Assembly: GCF_900070365.1 (NCBI RefSeq)
Contig: NZ_LN850107.1
Span: 744,001 to 808,000 of the forward strand
DNA from: Alloactinosynnema sp. L-07
GTDB lineage: Bacteria; Actinomycetota; Actinomycetes; Mycobacteriales; Pseudonocardiaceae
Length of the DNA stretch: 64,000 nt
Direction of reading: 5' to 3'
The position numbers were made by a program, and so were the translations under genes. The notes below the pieces were generated by a model. The model worked only from the letters and a program-made list of their open reading frames with translations. It did no database searches and was not told the origin of the DNA. Numbering within the stretch: the stretch's first letter is position 1; every line of letters starts with the position of its first letter. Shown one piece after another: positions 26,841-36,706 of the stretch.

Positions 26841-28402
26841 TCTCGCCAGCCCGAGACCTGCACGCCCTTGGCGATGTCGAGGCGGAACCCCAACTCGAAC
26901 TCGGCGGACTTGCCCGGCGCCAGGTCGGTTTTCCAGGTGATCTCGCCGAGGTCGGTCTTCTCGACCGGTTCCGGGCGCAGGGTGACATCGCGGACCACGA
27001 TCGACTCGCTGCGCGACACCGGCACCTGGTCGACGACGGTGATGTGCGCGTCGCGCGGGCCGAAGTTGCCGACCTTGATCCGGTAGGCGGCCTCCTGCCT
27101 GCGCGTGCTGCCCAGCACCGCCTTGCCAGCCGACCGGCGGACGAGTTCGCGCTCGACCCGGATGCGCTCGTCGACGCCCAGGGTCAGCTCGACCTCCTCT
27201 CCCGGTGCCCACGCGTCGAGGTCGGTCGAGCCGACGAACTCGTTGTCGTGGAAGATCGAGGCCCGGCCAGGCCGGAGTGTGTGTTCGGAGTTGTTAGTGA
27301 CAGTCGCGCGCAGATAAGCCTCAGGGCCGCGCACGGGCATTGTCACGTGATCGGTTTCCGCTGGCAGCTCGACCACGGCGACGGTCGTGCGGTGGGCCGT
27401 GCCGTCGGCGGGCACCGCGATCGGCCGCGCGGGCCGGTAGGTCGCGGCGGTGGCGCCCTGCTCGACGGTGGCGAACGACTCCATCATCTCCGGCGCGGCG
27501 GCCATCGCGGGCGCCGCCGCGGGCATGGCGCCACCGGGGGCGGCCATGTCGGCCGCGCCGTACGCGCGGGCCGCTCTCGGCATGATCGGACGCAGCACGT
27601 CGACGTACCACGGCGACAGCTCGGGGACGTTGATCCCGTCGGTCGGCTGGGCGGTCGACAGGCGCAGATCGCACTCCGGCCAATCCTCGCCGGTGTGCTG
27701 GGTGACCAGGCCGTACCAGGTCACGGTCAACGCGCCGTCGGCCAGCCGCACGTCGTAGCGCGACTCCCAGTGCCCGCCGTGCACCAGGTAGGACAGTTCG
27801 ATCTCCAGGTCGCCCGCCTCGACGACCTCCAACTCCACCTCCACGGCCATCCGGTCGGGGGCGCGGTGGCCGTAGCGGTCGTTGAGCTTGCGCTCGATCT
27901 CGTCGTGCTGCTCCTGGGTCTTGCGCCGCTGACTCGCCAGGTCGCGCTGGGCGGCCAGGACGTCGGCGAGCTGTCTGGCCAGCGCGCCGTTGACGTCGGC
28001 GACCCTGGCCGGGTCGGTCTCGTTGCGGGCAAGCGCCGGGGCGAAGGTACCTCCCACGCGCTTGGCGAGGGCGCTGACGACGTCGGCTTGGACGGTCAGC
28101 ACGGCTTCCTTGTCGCTGATCTCGTCGAGCGCGGCGCGGATCAGGTCACGCTGTTCCTGCAGCTCGGCGAGGGTGCCGTCCGGGGTGCGCGGGTGGTGCT
28201 CGGAGCGCACGTCGACCCCCAGCACGGTCGCGGCGCCGCGACCGGTGACCCGGACCGAGTCCGGGTGCAGCGCCAGCGGCAGGCCGCCGACCAGCACCCG
28301 GCGCGCGCCCGCGTCGAGGCTGACCACGCCCTTGCGGGTGACTCGGGCCTGTCCCGGATAGACGGTCACGGCCACGATCGAGGCTTCCAGAGGACTTGTC
28401 AC
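26837..28402 (-). CDS. mucoidy inhibitor MuiA-family protein (DUF4139)
   Basis: A 521-residue protein. The N-terminal domain (VYPGQARVTRKG, VGGLPLALHPDSVRV) and a central coiled coil are followed by the DUF4139 beta-rich domain (LSYLVHGGHWESRYDVRL through KTDLAPGKSAEFELGF). An Ala/Pro/Met-rich insert near residues 280-310 looks like a flexible linker. No signal peptide. The GTG start at 28402 has TAGCCT 6 nt upstream, so the transcript is probably leaderless. Molecular function is unknown to me; the family name comes from a mucoidy phenotype in enterobacteria. Confidence 0.88.
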   Translation of the reverse strand: MTSPLEASIVAVTVYPGQARVTRKGVVSLDAGARRVLVGGLPLALHPDSVRVTGRGAATVLGVDVRSEHHPRTPDGTLAELQEQRDLIRAALDEISDKEAVLTVQADVVSALAKRVGGTFAPALARNETDPARVADVNGALARQLADVLAAQRDLASQRRKTQEQHDEIERKLNDRYGHRAPDRMAVEVELEVVEAGDLEIELSYLVHGGHWESRYDVRLADGALTVTWYGLVTQHTGEDWPECDLRLSTAQPTDGINVPELSPWYVDVLRPIMPRAARAYGAADMAAPGGAMPAAAPAMAAAPEMMESFATVEQGATAATYRPARPIAVPADGTAHRTTVAVVELPAETDHVTMPVRGPEAYLRATVTNNSEHTLRPGRASIFHDNEFVGSTDLDAWAPGEEVELTLGVDERIRVERELVRRSAGKAVLGSTRRQEAAYRIKVGNFGPRDAHITVVDQVPVSRSESIVVRDVTLRPEPVEKTDLGEITWKTDLAPGKSAEFELGFRLDIAKGVQVSGWRD

Positions 28403-28539
28403 GACGCGAGGCTACCCATCGCGCGGGTTCCCGGCACGTGTCCACAGTGGATTCTTCGCCCTTTTGGCGGCATTGACACACTGTCGGACCAGGGGGAAAG
28501 GTGCGGACCCGACCTGCATCCTGCACATTGGAGCCAACC

Positions 28540-30375
28540 ATGAGACGTGCGCGATCCGCCGTCGCAGCCGTGGCCGCCCTGCTCGCGGTTCCCCTGCTCA
28601 CCACCCCCGCCTCGGCCCAGACCGACCCGCCCGCGCCGGTCTTCGTCGACGGCCAGGCCCAGCCCGTGTTCGACCCCGCCGATGTCGTGCGCCAGTCGCT
28701 GTGGGTGACCGCGCCTGTCGACAGCGACTTCGACGGCAAGGACGACCTGGTCCACGTCGAGGTCGTGCGGCCCCGCGCGACCGATCTCGGCATGAAGGTG
28801 CCGGTCGTCTACCAGGCCAGCCCGTACTACGCGGGCGGCAACGACGTGCCCAACCACAGCGTCGACCAGGAGCTGTACGTGCCGGGCAAGCCGGGCCACG
28901 GCGACCGCCGCACGGGCGCGCGCGGCCTCGGTGACGAGCGCGTGGCCGCGTCCGTCGGCCCGAATCCGGCCATCACCTGGCGATACGAGTCCTACTTCAC
29001 CGCGCGCGGGTTCGCGGTGGTCTACGCGGAGTCGCTGGGCTCGGGCCTGTCGACCGGCTGCCCGACCAGCGGTGGCCGCAACGAGACGATCGGCGCGAAG
29101 TCGGTGGTCGACTGGCTCAACGGCCGCGCGGGCGCCAAGGACGCCGCGGGCAACCCGGTCGACGCGCCGTGGACGACGGGCAAGGTCGGCATGATGGGCG
29201 TGTCGTACAACGGCACCCTGCCCAACGCCGTCGCGACCACCGGAGTCCGCGGTCTGGAGACCATCGTGCCTATCGCGGCGATTTCCAGCTGGTATGACTA
29301 CTACCGGGCCGACGGCGCGGTCGTGGCGCCGGGGACGTTCCAGGGCGAGGACCTCGACGTGCTCGCCGACTACGTCTACACCCGCGCGGACCGGGAGATC
29401 TGCAAGCCGGTCATCGCCGACATCGTGGCGCGACAGGACCGGATCACCGGCGACTACAGTCGGTTCTGGGACGAGCGCAACTACCTGGGCGACGTCTCCA
29501 AGGTCCGCGCGTCGGTGCTGGCGGTGCACGGTCTGAACGACTGGAACGTCAAGATGACCCACGTCGACCAGTGGTACTCCGCGATCAAGCGGCAGGGTGT
29601 CGAGCACAAGATCTGGCTGCACCAGTCCGGCCACGCCGATCCCTTCCGGCTGCGGCAGGCCGAGTGGCTGATCACCCTCAACCGGTGGATGTCGCACTAC
29701 CTGTACTCGATCGACAACGGCATCGAGGACGAGCCGAAGGCCACGATCCAGCGCGAGGACAAGACCTGGCACGACGAGGCCGAGTGGCCCGCGGTGGGCA
29801 CCGCGCCCGCGCGGCTTTTCCCGCGCGTCGGTGGCGCGACTGTCGGCGGACTCAGCGCGCGCCCGTCGTTCGGCAGGCCGGTGGTCGAGTCGTTGACCGA
29901 CGACGTGTCGAAGACCGCTGAGGTGTTGGCCGCGGCGCCCGCCTCCGAGCACCGCCTGTCGTACGCCACGCGCCCGGCCACGCAGCCACTGCGCATCAGC
30001 GGTGGCGTGCGGGCCGACCTGCGGCTGTCGTTCAGCAGGCCCGCGGCGAACGTGACAGTGCTGCTGGTCGACCGGGCACCGGACGGGAAGACGTCGATCA
30101 TCACGCGCGGGTGGACCGACCCGCAGAACCGGCACTCGCCGGGTCACACCCAGCCGATCCGACCGGGCAAGGCCTACGACATCGAGGTCGAACTCGTGCC
30201 GGACGACTACGTGCTGGGCGCCGGGCACAGCCTGGGCGTGGTGGTCATGTCCAGCGACTACGACTACACGCTGCGGCCCCAGCCGGGTGCGGGGATCTCG
30301 GTCGACCTCTCGCGCAGCAGCCTGATTCTGCCGGTCGTGGGCGGCCACTCGGCGCTGCGCTCGTCGGTGGGATGA
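28540..30375 (+). CDS. secreted Xaa-Pro dipeptidyl-peptidase (S15)
   Basis: A 611-residue exported serine peptidase that removes X-Pro dipeptides. The signal peptide (AVAALLAVPLLTTPASAQT) is followed by an S15 alpha/beta hydrolase domain. The Ser is in GMMGVSYNG near residue 221, the Asp in HGLNDWN near 331 and the His in HQSGHADPF near 363. A C-terminal jelly-roll domain follows (PLRISGGVRADLRLSFSRP, ending in SRSSLILPVVGG). The ATG at 28540 gives a basic MRRARSA n-region; an upstream in-frame GTG at 28501 would spoil the signal peptide. Confidence 0.92.
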   Translation: MRRARSAVAAVAALLAVPLLTTPASAQTDPPAPVFVDGQAQPVFDPADVVRQSLWVTAPVDSDFDGKDDLVHVEVVRPRATDLGMKVPVVYQASPYYAGGNDVPNHSVDQELYVPGKPGHGDRRTGARGLGDERVAASVGPNPAITWRYESYFTARGFAVVYAESLGSGLSTGCPTSGGRNETIGAKSVVDWLNGRAGAKDAAGNPVDAPWTTGKVGMMGVSYNGTLPNAVATTGVRGLETIVPIAAISSWYDYYRADGAVVAPGTFQGEDLDVLADYVYTRADREICKPVIADIVARQDRITGDYSRFWDERNYLGDVSKVRASVLAVHGLNDWNVKMTHVDQWYSAIKRQGVEHKIWLHQSGHADPFRLRQAEWLITLNRWMSHYLYSIDNGIEDEPKATIQREDKTWHDEAEWPAVGTAPARLFPRVGGATVGGLSARPSFGRPVVESLTDDVSKTAEVLAAAPASEHRLSYATRPATQPLRISGGVRADLRLSFSRPAANVTVLLVDRAPDGKTSIITRGWTDPQNRHSPGHTQPIRPGKAYDIEVELVPDDYVLGAGHSLGVVVMSSDYDYTLRPQPGAGISVDLSRSSLILPVVGGHSALRSSVG

Positions 30376-30444
30376 CACCGGGGTGCACCCCTAGTGCGGA
30401 AACTGTTCACACCCGAAGGCTTCCCCGCCGACTGACTGTCGTGG

Positions 30445-30463
30445 TCCGATCAACGTAATCGGA
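30445..30463. promoter_or_regulatory. inverted repeat upstream of the secreted M23 gene
   Basis: TCCGAT-N7-ATCGGA sits 18 nt before the TTG start and just before the ribosome site. It could be an operator or leader hairpin; no regulator is assigned. Confidence 0.35.
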
Positions 30464-30481
30464 TCTTCGCGGAGGTGGCAG

Positions 30482-31324
30482 TTGAACAGGTTCTCAGCCC
30501 TGGCATGCACCACCGTCGCCGCGGCGGCGCTCCTCGTTCTCGGTGAGGGCGTCGCCGCGGCGGCACCGGCTTTCCAGATGCCATTCCCCTGCGGTCAGGT
30601 GTGGAGTGGTCAGACCCGGACCAACCACAGCCCGGCCAACGCGGTCGACTTCAACCGGACCAACGACGACGGCGACCCGGTGGTCGCCGCGCTCGGCGGC
30701 CGGGTGACGCGCTCGGAGAGTGAGGGCGCGGCCAGCTACGGAAACTGGGTCGAGATCGACCACGGCAGCGGCTGGCGCAGCCGTTACGCGCACTTGTCGG
30801 TGCGGCGGGTGTCGGTCGGCGCGACCGTCAGCCAAGGCCAGCTGATCGGCGACGTCGGCAACACCGGCGAGTCCAGCGGGCCGCACCTGCACTTCGAGGA
30901 ACTGCTCAACGGGGTGCCGCAGCGGATCGTGTTCAACGGCAGCCAGATCCTCTATTGGGGGACCCGCGGCTACACCAGCCAGAACAAGTGCGGCGGCGTC
31001 AACCCGTACTCGCCGGAAGAGGTGTGCGGCAGCGGCTTCACTCGGATCGATTCGGCGGCATTGGGGTCGCAGGGGACGACGTACCTGCTCTACAACTCCG
31101 GCACCGGGGCCAACTGCGTGGCGACGATCAAGGTGGTGTCGATCGGGACGCCGTCGCCGGTGTCGGCCTTTCTCGAAGTCCAAGGCTCCACCCGGACGAC
31201 GGACTCGGGGTCCTTCTCCTACTACGCGGGGCCGGTCAAGAAGTCGGCCGCGAACCAGTGCGTGAAGTGGGGCGGGTCGGTCGGGTCCTCGGCTTACACC
31301 AGCCCGTTCGAGCACTGCGGCTGA
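30482..31324 (+). CDS. secreted M23-family peptidase
   Basis: A 280-residue exported protein beginning at TTG 30482, five nt after GGAGGTGG. The signal peptide (TTVAAAALLVLGEGVAAAAP) precedes a LytM/M23 zinc endopeptidase fold with GNWVEIDHGSGWRSRYAHL and the metal motif GPHLHF. The first metal motif is in the variant form HSPANAVDF rather than H-x-G-x-D. The C-terminal about 110 residues form a separate beta-rich domain with Cys pairs and no named family. It probably acts on peptidoglycan cross-links or on proteins outside the cell. Confidence 0.88.
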   Translation: MNRFSALACTTVAAAALLVLGEGVAAAAPAFQMPFPCGQVWSGQTRTNHSPANAVDFNRTNDDGDPVVAALGGRVTRSESEGAASYGNWVEIDHGSGWRSRYAHLSVRRVSVGATVSQGQLIGDVGNTGESSGPHLHFEELLNGVPQRIVFNGSQILYWGTRGYTSQNKCGGVNPYSPEEVCGSGFTRIDSAALGSQGTTYLLYNSGTGANCVATIKVVSIGTPSPVSAFLEVQGSTRTTDSGSFSYYAGPVKKSAANQCVKWGGSVGSSAYTSPFEHCG

Positions 31325-31337
31325 GCAGGGTAGCGCG

Positions 31338-31370
31338 ACGGCCCGACAGAACCGAGTTCTGTCGGGCCGT
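31338..31370. terminator. strong hairpin downstream of the M23 gene
   Basis: A perfect 15-bp stem, ACGGCCCGACAGAAC with GTTCTGTCGGGCCGT, has a 3-nt loop and is followed by TTGTCC. Confidence 0.92.
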
Positions 31371-31448
31371 TTGTCCACATGGGGCGATTCATCCACAACC
31401 GGGAATGGTTGTCTGGCAAAGAGATCCACCGCCTCGCACAGTGGACAC

Positions 31449-32498
31449 ATGAACCTTGAACTCGACAACGGCGGCGACCTCGTGGCCGCCGTACCCCATC
31501 TCCTCGGCTTCCACCCCAGCGAGTCCGCTGTCGTGGTCACGGTGGAACCCGACGGCGACACCTTCGCCGTGGGGCCGGTCCTCCGGGCCGACCTTCCCGC
31601 TTCGGCAGAGGTGGTCGGCCTCTCCGCGCACCTCGCAGACACCTGCTCCCGCCACCGGGTCGGGCGGGCGCTGGTGGTCATCGTGGGCGGGCCAGGTCGG
31701 TTGTCCCACCGCGACTTCGTCGACCAACTCATCGCCGACCTCAACGCGGTGGGTGTGGTCGTGGACCATCCGCTGTGGGTGCGGACCGGGGCGGCGGGGG
31801 AGATGTGGTGGTGCTACGCCGAACCCGAGTGCTCCGGCGTCGTCCCCGACCCGGACATCACCCCGTTCGCGGTGATGAGAGCCGTCGAGGGTGCGATCAC
31901 CTACCCGACCCGCGAGGCGCTCGTGGCCAGCCTGGCGCCAGACCCACCCGACATCCTCGACCAGCGCGCGCGGGCGTTGGACACGTTGGTGGGCGCCGAA
32001 GTCCGCGCCGCGATCCACGGCGAGTGCGACCCGAACGCGCTCGCCCGCGACATGGCCCTCATCCACGCCGCCGTCGCCGAGTTCGCCTCGGCCACCCGAG
32101 CCGAACCGGATCTGGACGAGGACCGACTCGTCGCCCTCACCCTCGCCCTGACCCAGGAGGACGTCCGCGGTGAATGCTTCAAGATCGTCCTCTCCGCCGA
32201 CGCGGACGCCGCCACCCGCCTCTGGACCCGCCTCACCCGAAGCGCCCCAGCCCCGGAACGCGCCGAACCCGCCTGCCTCCTCGCGATCGGCGCCCACCTA
32301 CGGGGCGACGGCGTGCTCGCCAACGCGGCCTTGGATGTCGCCTTGGCGGCCGACCCCGGCCACGAGGTCGCGGGCATGCTGAAGATCGCGGTACAGCACG
32401 CGATATCGCCGAAGGAACTCCGCCACATCCTGACCCGAGCAGGCCGGACCCCCTCCCCACGCGAGGGCCCACCCATCCCCGCCACGGCCCCAGCCTGA
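31449..32498 (+). CDS. DUF4192 protein
   Basis: A 349-residue soluble protein of the actinobacterial DUF4192 family. Markers are the N-terminal ELDNGGDLVAAVPHLLGFHPSES and the core WWCYAEPECSGVVPDPD. The C-terminal half is helical (PACLLAIGAHLRGDGVLANAAL), resembling a TPR-like scaffold. No catalytic motif is visible and the function is unknown. ATG 31449 has CACAGT 6 nt upstream and no ribosome site, so it is probably leaderless. It stands alone between two hairpins. Confidence 0.85.
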   Translation: MNLELDNGGDLVAAVPHLLGFHPSESAVVVTVEPDGDTFAVGPVLRADLPASAEVVGLSAHLADTCSRHRVGRALVVIVGGPGRLSHRDFVDQLIADLNAVGVVVDHPLWVRTGAAGEMWWCYAEPECSGVVPDPDITPFAVMRAVEGAITYPTREALVASLAPDPPDILDQRARALDTLVGAEVRAAIHGECDPNALARDMALIHAAVAEFASATRAEPDLDEDRLVALTLALTQEDVRGECFKIVLSADADAATRLWTRLTRSAPAPERAEPACLLAIGAHLRGDGVLANAALDVALAADPGHEVAGMLKIAVQHAISPKELRHILTRAGRTPSPREGPPIPATAPA

Positions 32499-32826
32499 CC
32501 ACACCCGGCGGCCTGAACGACGGAAGGAGAGACAGACCGAACCAACCCCGTCCGACCCCGGTCGATCCCACACCGGGCTGACCGAACGCTCCTACGCACG
32601 TGTTCCGCTGCTGACTTTCGCGCCTCCGGTCCGACCCCGGCGGAGTGAAGCCGCTGGTGTCGGACCGGGCACTCGATGTGGGACAGGCGTACGGCGCTCG
32701 ACCTACGACGTGGACAGGCCGAAACGGGCTTGGTGCCTGCCTGCCTGCCTGCCTGCCTGCCAGGCAGGCAGGCCTGGCCAGGACGGGATCTGTCCAAATC
32801 GGACTGACGGGTACTGCGCGGTCCTC
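32499..32826. other. intergenic region between convergent genes
   Basis: No gene is seen in these 328 bases. They hold an inverted repeat, GGTCCGAC (32628-32635) with GTCGGACC (32659-32666), and the tetranucleotide palindrome listed separately. Both could terminate transcription from either side. Confidence 0.6.
32735..32773. repeat. GCCT tetranucleotide array running into its complement
   Basis: Six GCCT units plus GC (32735-32760) are followed at once by CAGGCAGGCAGGC (32761-32773). The two halves form a near-zero-loop hairpin with a stem of at least 12 bp. This arrangement is prone to slippage and may serve as a bidirectional terminator 54 bp beyond the galE stop. Confidence 0.8.
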
Positions 32827-33783
32827 CTACCCGCGGTCGCGGGTGAACTCCCAGGCGTCGGTGACGATGGTGTGGAGGTCGGTGCGTTCCGGCTTCCAGC
32901 CGAGGTTCTCGGCGGCGGCGTCGGCGGAGGCGACCAGGGTGGCCGGGTCGCCGGGGCGGCGCGGGGCGAAGGTGGCGGGGATGGGGTGGCCGGTGACCTG
33001 GCGGCAGGTCTCGACGACCTCGCGGTTGGAGAACCCGGTGCCGGTGCCGAGGTTGTAGATCTGGTGTTCGCCCTCGACGGTGTGGCTCAGGGCCAGCAGG
33101 TGTGCCTCGGCCAGGTCGAGGACGTGGATGTAGTCGCGGACGCAGGTGCCGTCCGCGGTGGGGTAGTCGTCCCCGTAGATGGACAAGGACTCGCGGGTGC
33201 CCATGGCGACCTGCAGGACGATCGGGATGAGGTGGGTCTCGGTGGTGTGCCGCTCGCCGTAGCGGCCGTAGGCGCCCGCGACGTTGAAGTAGCGCAGGCT
33301 CACCGCGGCCAGGCCGTGGGCCTTGGCGTAGGAGGTGATGGCGAGGTCGATGGCGAGCTTGGTCGCGCCGTAGGTGTTCGTGGGGCGGGTCGGTGCCGTC
33401 TCGAGGATGGGCACCTGCTCGGGCTCGCCGTAAGTCGCGGCGGTGGAGGAGAACACGAGTCGGGGGGTGCCGTGCTCACGCATGGCGTCCAACAGCTGAA
33501 GGGAGGTCAGTACGTTGCCGTTCCAGTACTTGCCGGGGTCCTGCATGGACTCGCCGACGAGTGACTTGGCCGCGAAGTGCAGCACGCCGTCGAAACCGTC
33601 GGCCAGCAGCACCGGGGCGACCTCGGCCAGGTCGCCCTCGACGAAGCGGGCGCCTTCAGGCACCGCGTCGGCGTGGCCGGTCGTCAGGTCGTCGACAACG
33701 GTCACCTCGTGTCCGGTCTCCACCAGCCTGGCGGCACACACACTGCCGACATACCCCGCTCCACCGGTCACCAGCAGCTTCAC
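32827..33783 (-). CDS. galE: UDP-glucose 4-epimerase
   Basis: A 318-residue extended short-chain dehydrogenase that interconverts UDP-galactose and UDP-glucose in the Leloir pathway. It has TGGAGYVGS at the N terminus, the catalytic Y-x3-K in TYGATK near residue 147, [12 protein letters not shown] and a [11 protein letters not shown] substrate loop. The GTG at 33783 follows GCGAGGACC; an in-frame ATG 33 nt further upstream is less likely. It lies 43 nt after galK in the same direction. Confidence 0.95.
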   Translation of the reverse strand: MKLLVTGGAGYVGSVCAARLVETGHEVTVVDDLTTGHADAVPEGARFVEGDLAEVAPVLLADGFDGVLHFAAKSLVGESMQDPGKYWNGNVLTSLQLLDAMREHGTPRLVFSSTAATYGEPEQVPILETAPTRPTNTYGATKLAIDLAITSYAKAHGLAAVSLRYFNVAGAYGRYGERHTTETHLIPIVLQVAMGTRESLSIYGDDYPTADGTCVRDYIHVLDLAEAHLLALSHTVEGEHQIYNLGTGTGFSNREVVETCRQVTGHPIPATFAPRRPGDPATLVASADAAAENLGWKPERTDLHTIVTDAWEFTRDRG

Positions 33784-33826
33784 CGTGGTCCTCGCCTTCC
33801 TGCTTCGCGTGGCCACCCGGGTGGCC

Positions 33827-34966
33827 CTAGTAGTCGCGTCCCGCGCCTGGGGACGGCACCGCGGTGAACATCCGCGGCGCGGTGAACGAGCGTTCGGCGA
33901 ACGCCGACGTCACCGCCGCGCGTACCTGCTCGTCCCGGTCGACCGGGACGAGGGCGATGGCCGTGCCGCCGAAACCGCCTCCGGTCATCCTGGCACCAAG
34001 CGCGCCCGCGCCGACGGCCGACTCCACCGCGACGTCGAGTTCGGGGCAGGACACCAGGTAGTCGTCGCGCAGAGACACGTGGGACTCGGTGAGCGCCGCG
34101 CCTATGAGCGGGAGGCTGCCCGCGCGCAGGCAGTCCACCGTGCGAAGCACCCGTGCGTTCTCGGTGACGACGTGGCGGGCCAAGGGCAACAGGTCCTCGG
34201 GGAGGCCGCTGATGTCGGTCGCGTCGCGCAGCGACGGCACGCCGAGCAGGTCGGCGGCGCGTTCGCAGGCCGTGCGCCGGTCGCCGTAGGCCGAGTCGGC
34301 CAGGGAGTGCCGCACACGGGTGTCGATGGCCAGCACGCCCAGGCCGTGGGCGGCTGGGTCGAACGGGATCTGCTCCTGCTCGTCGGAGCGCACGTCCACG
34401 AACAACACATGCGAGTCGACGCAGCAAAGGGAGGCTGTTTGATCCAACAGACCGGTGGGCACGCCGACGAAGTCGTTCTCCGAGCGCTGGATCCACCTGG
34501 CCAGTTCCGGCAGCGGCACCGTGGCGTCCGCGAGGCCGAGCAGGGCCAACGCCACCGCGCACTGCAGGGCGTGCGACGAAGACAGGCCCGCGCCGGTGGG
34601 CACGTCGCCGGTGATGACGAGATCGGCGCCGTCGGCGAAACCGTGTTGGCGCAACACCCACGCCACGCCGAACGGGTAGGCGGCCCAGCCGCCGGTGCGG
34701 TCGGGAGCGAGGTCGGCGACCGAGGTCGGGATGGCCCACTGGGCGTTGCCGTCCGAGCCGATCGTCACGGCGGTGAGGACGCCATCGGCTCTGGGCGACG
34801 CGGCGACGGCGATGCGGTGGCGCAGCGCGAAGGGCAGGACGTAGCCGTCGTTGTAGTCGGTGTGCTCGCCGATCAGGTTGACCCGGCCGGGGGCCGACCA
34901 GACTCCCTCGGGGGCGCGTTCGTGCAGCCGCCGGAATTCGGCGGCTGCCTGAACCGCCGGGCTCAC
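33827..34966 (-). CDS. galK: galactokinase
   Basis: A 379-residue GHMP kinase that phosphorylates galactose at C1. All three signatures are present: the galactose motif [13 protein letters not shown], the ATP motif [10 protein letters not shown] and the C-terminal [13 protein letters not shown]. The GTG start at 34966 overlaps the stop of the DtxR-type regulator in GTGA, so galK is translated behind it. No galT is in the window. Confidence 0.95.
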   Translation of the reverse strand: MSPAVQAAAEFRRLHERAPEGVWSAPGRVNLIGEHTDYNDGYVLPFALRHRIAVAASPRADGVLTAVTIGSDGNAQWAIPTSVADLAPDRTGGWAAYPFGVAWVLRQHGFADGADLVITGDVPTGAGLSSSHALQCAVALALLGLADATVPLPELARWIQRSENDFVGVPTGLLDQTASLCCVDSHVLFVDVRSDEQEQIPFDPAAHGLGVLAIDTRVRHSLADSAYGDRRTACERAADLLGVPSLRDATDISGLPEDLLPLARHVVTENARVLRTVDCLRAGSLPLIGAALTESHVSLRDDYLVSCPELDVAVESAVGAGALGARMTGGGFGGTAIALVPVDRDEQVRAAVTSAFAERSFTAPRMFTAVPSPGAGRDY

Positions 34967-35658
34967 GTCGAACGGGCCAGCACAGCGTGCAGGACGATCG
35001 GGGCCAGCTCGGCGGTGTTGCCCGCGCCGGTGATGGCGATGTTGCTGCCGTCGCCCTTCGACGCGGCGACGTCGATCATCTCGCCGGGCAGCACCCCGAC
35101 GTGCTTGAGCTCGGCCATCAGGTGCGGGTCTAGCTGGACGTGCTCGGCGATCCGCCGGACCTCGACGCTGCCGCCGCCGCGGCGGGCGACCTCGTCGACC
35201 CGGACCAGGCCCGCCTCGACCGGCGGCGCGGGCTCGCCCTCGCCGAGCTGGTCGAGACCGGGGATCGGGTTGCCGTACGGCGAGGTGGTGGGGTGGCCGA
35301 GCAGCTTCACCAGCTTGCGCTCGACGGCCTCGCTCATCACGTGCTCCCAGCGGCAGGCCTCGCTGTGCACGTGTTCCCACTCCAGGCCGATGACGTCGAC
35401 CAGCAGGCGCTCGGCGAGGCGGTGCTTGCGCATGACCGCGATGGCCAGGGACCGACCGTGGTCGGTCAGCTCCAGGTGCCGGTCGCCCGCGACCACGACC
35501 AAGCCGTCGCGCTCCATGCGGCCCACGGTCTGGCTCACCGTGGGACCGCTCTGGCCGAGGCGTTCGGCGATGCGGGCACGCAGGGGGACGACGCCCTCCT
35601 CCTCCAGCTCGTAGATGGTGCGGAGGTACATCTCGGTGGTGTCGATGAGATCGTTCAC
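34963..35658 (-). CDS. DtxR/IdeR-family metal-dependent repressor
   Basis: A 231-residue iron- or manganese-responsive repressor. The N-terminal winged helix includes TTEMYLRTIYELEEEG and ARIAERLGQSGPTVSQTVGR. The metal-site residues are visible in RKHRLAERLL and GLEWEHVHSEACRWEHVMS (Met, His, Glu, Cys). The C-terminal SH3-like domain is also present. GTG 35658 follows AAGGGG. The family usually controls iron uptake, and its coupling to galK-galE is unusual. IdeR versus an MntR-like role cannot be settled; the Cys ligand favours IdeR. Confidence 0.92.
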   Translation of the reverse strand: MNDLIDTTEMYLRTIYELEEEGVVPLRARIAERLGQSGPTVSQTVGRMERDGLVVVAGDRHLELTDHGRSLAIAVMRKHRLAERLLVDVIGLEWEHVHSEACRWEHVMSEAVERKLVKLLGHPTTSPYGNPIPGLDQLGEGEPAPPVEAGLVRVDEVARRGGGSVEVRRIAEHVQLDPHLMAELKHVGVLPGEMIDVAASKGDGSNIAITGAGNTAELAPIVLHAVLARST

Positions 35659-35761
35659 GCCGTTCCCCTTACGTCGGTTCCCATGGTAGTCGCTGGGGAT
35701 GACAGGACAGCGACACGATGGTGGTCGATGATCTCGATCGGGGCTCGGGCAGGATGGCGGG

Positions 35762-36622
35762 GTGACCGCACTCACGCAGCCCATCGTCTCCACAGCCGAC
35801 CTGCTGTCCGCCATCGACAGTCCCAACGCGCCGGTCCTGGTCGATGTGCGGTGGCGGCTCGGTGGCCCGTCCGGGCGGGAGGACTACGCAGCGGGCCACC
35901 TCCCCGGTGCCGTCTACCTGGACTTGGACACCGATCTGGCCGCCGAGCCGGGGGAGGGCGGCAGGCACCCGCTGCCCGACCCTGCCGACCTGGAGCGGGT
36001 CCTGCGGGCCGCGGGCGTGCGGGCGGACCGGCCGGTGGTGGCCTACGACGCCGACAACGGGTCGGTCGCGGCGCGGGTCTGGTGGCTGCTGCGGTGGGCC
36101 GGGCACCAGGACGTGGCGGTGCTCGACGGCGGCTACGCGGCGTGGGTCGCGCATGGCGGGCCGGTGGACACGGCCGTGGTGGTGCCGCGACCGGGTGACA
36201 TCGAGGTGCGTCCTGGCGGGATGCCGGTCCTCGACGCCGGGGACGCGGCGGCGATGGCGCGCGACGGGATCCTGCTCGACGCGCGGGCGCCGGAGCGGTA
36301 CCGGGGCGACGTGGAGCCGATCGACCCGCGGGCCGGGCACGTGCCGGGCGCGGTCAACGCGCCGTTCGCGGGCCACCTCGGCGAAGACGGCCGGTGGAAG
36401 CGGGCGGGCGCGCTCGCCGAGCGGTTCGCCGAGATCGGGGTGCGCGCGGGCGAACCGGTCGGCGCCTACTGCGGCTCCGGCGTCACGGCGTCGTCGGTGG
36501 TGCTGGCGCTTGAAGTGGCCGGGGTGACGACGCCAGAGCGGCCCGCCGCGCTGTACGCGGGTTCGTGGTCGCACTGGTGCGTGGACCAGGGCAGGCCAGT
36601 GGCGACCGGCGACCAGCCCTAG
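35762..36622 (+). CDS. two-domain sulfurtransferase (rhodanese)
   Basis: A 286-residue protein with tandem rhodanese domains, typical of thiosulfate or 3-mercaptopyruvate sulfurtransferases. The first domain has Asp where Cys would be (VVAYDADNGSVAARVWWLL). The second has the active Cys in AYCGSGVTASS near residue 238. The C terminus LYAGSWSHWC is also typical. GTG 35762 has CAGGAT 6 nt upstream, suggesting a leaderless mRNA. It is divergent from the DtxR operon. Confidence 0.93.
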   Translation: MTALTQPIVSTADLLSAIDSPNAPVLVDVRWRLGGPSGREDYAAGHLPGAVYLDLDTDLAAEPGEGGRHPLPDPADLERVLRAAGVRADRPVVAYDADNGSVAARVWWLLRWAGHQDVAVLDGGYAAWVAHGGPVDTAVVVPRPGDIEVRPGGMPVLDAGDAAAMARDGILLDARAPERYRGDVEPIDPRAGHVPGAVNAPFAGHLGEDGRWKRAGALAERFAEIGVRAGEPVGAYCGSGVTASSVVLALEVAGVTTPERPAALYAGSWSHWCVDQGRPVATGDQP

Positions 36623-36706
36623 CCGGTTAATCCTGCCCGACCCGGCCGTAGGTCCAGGGGTCGTGACCCTGCCAACCGGGGTTGTCGCGGTAGGGAACCG
36701 GTCCCA

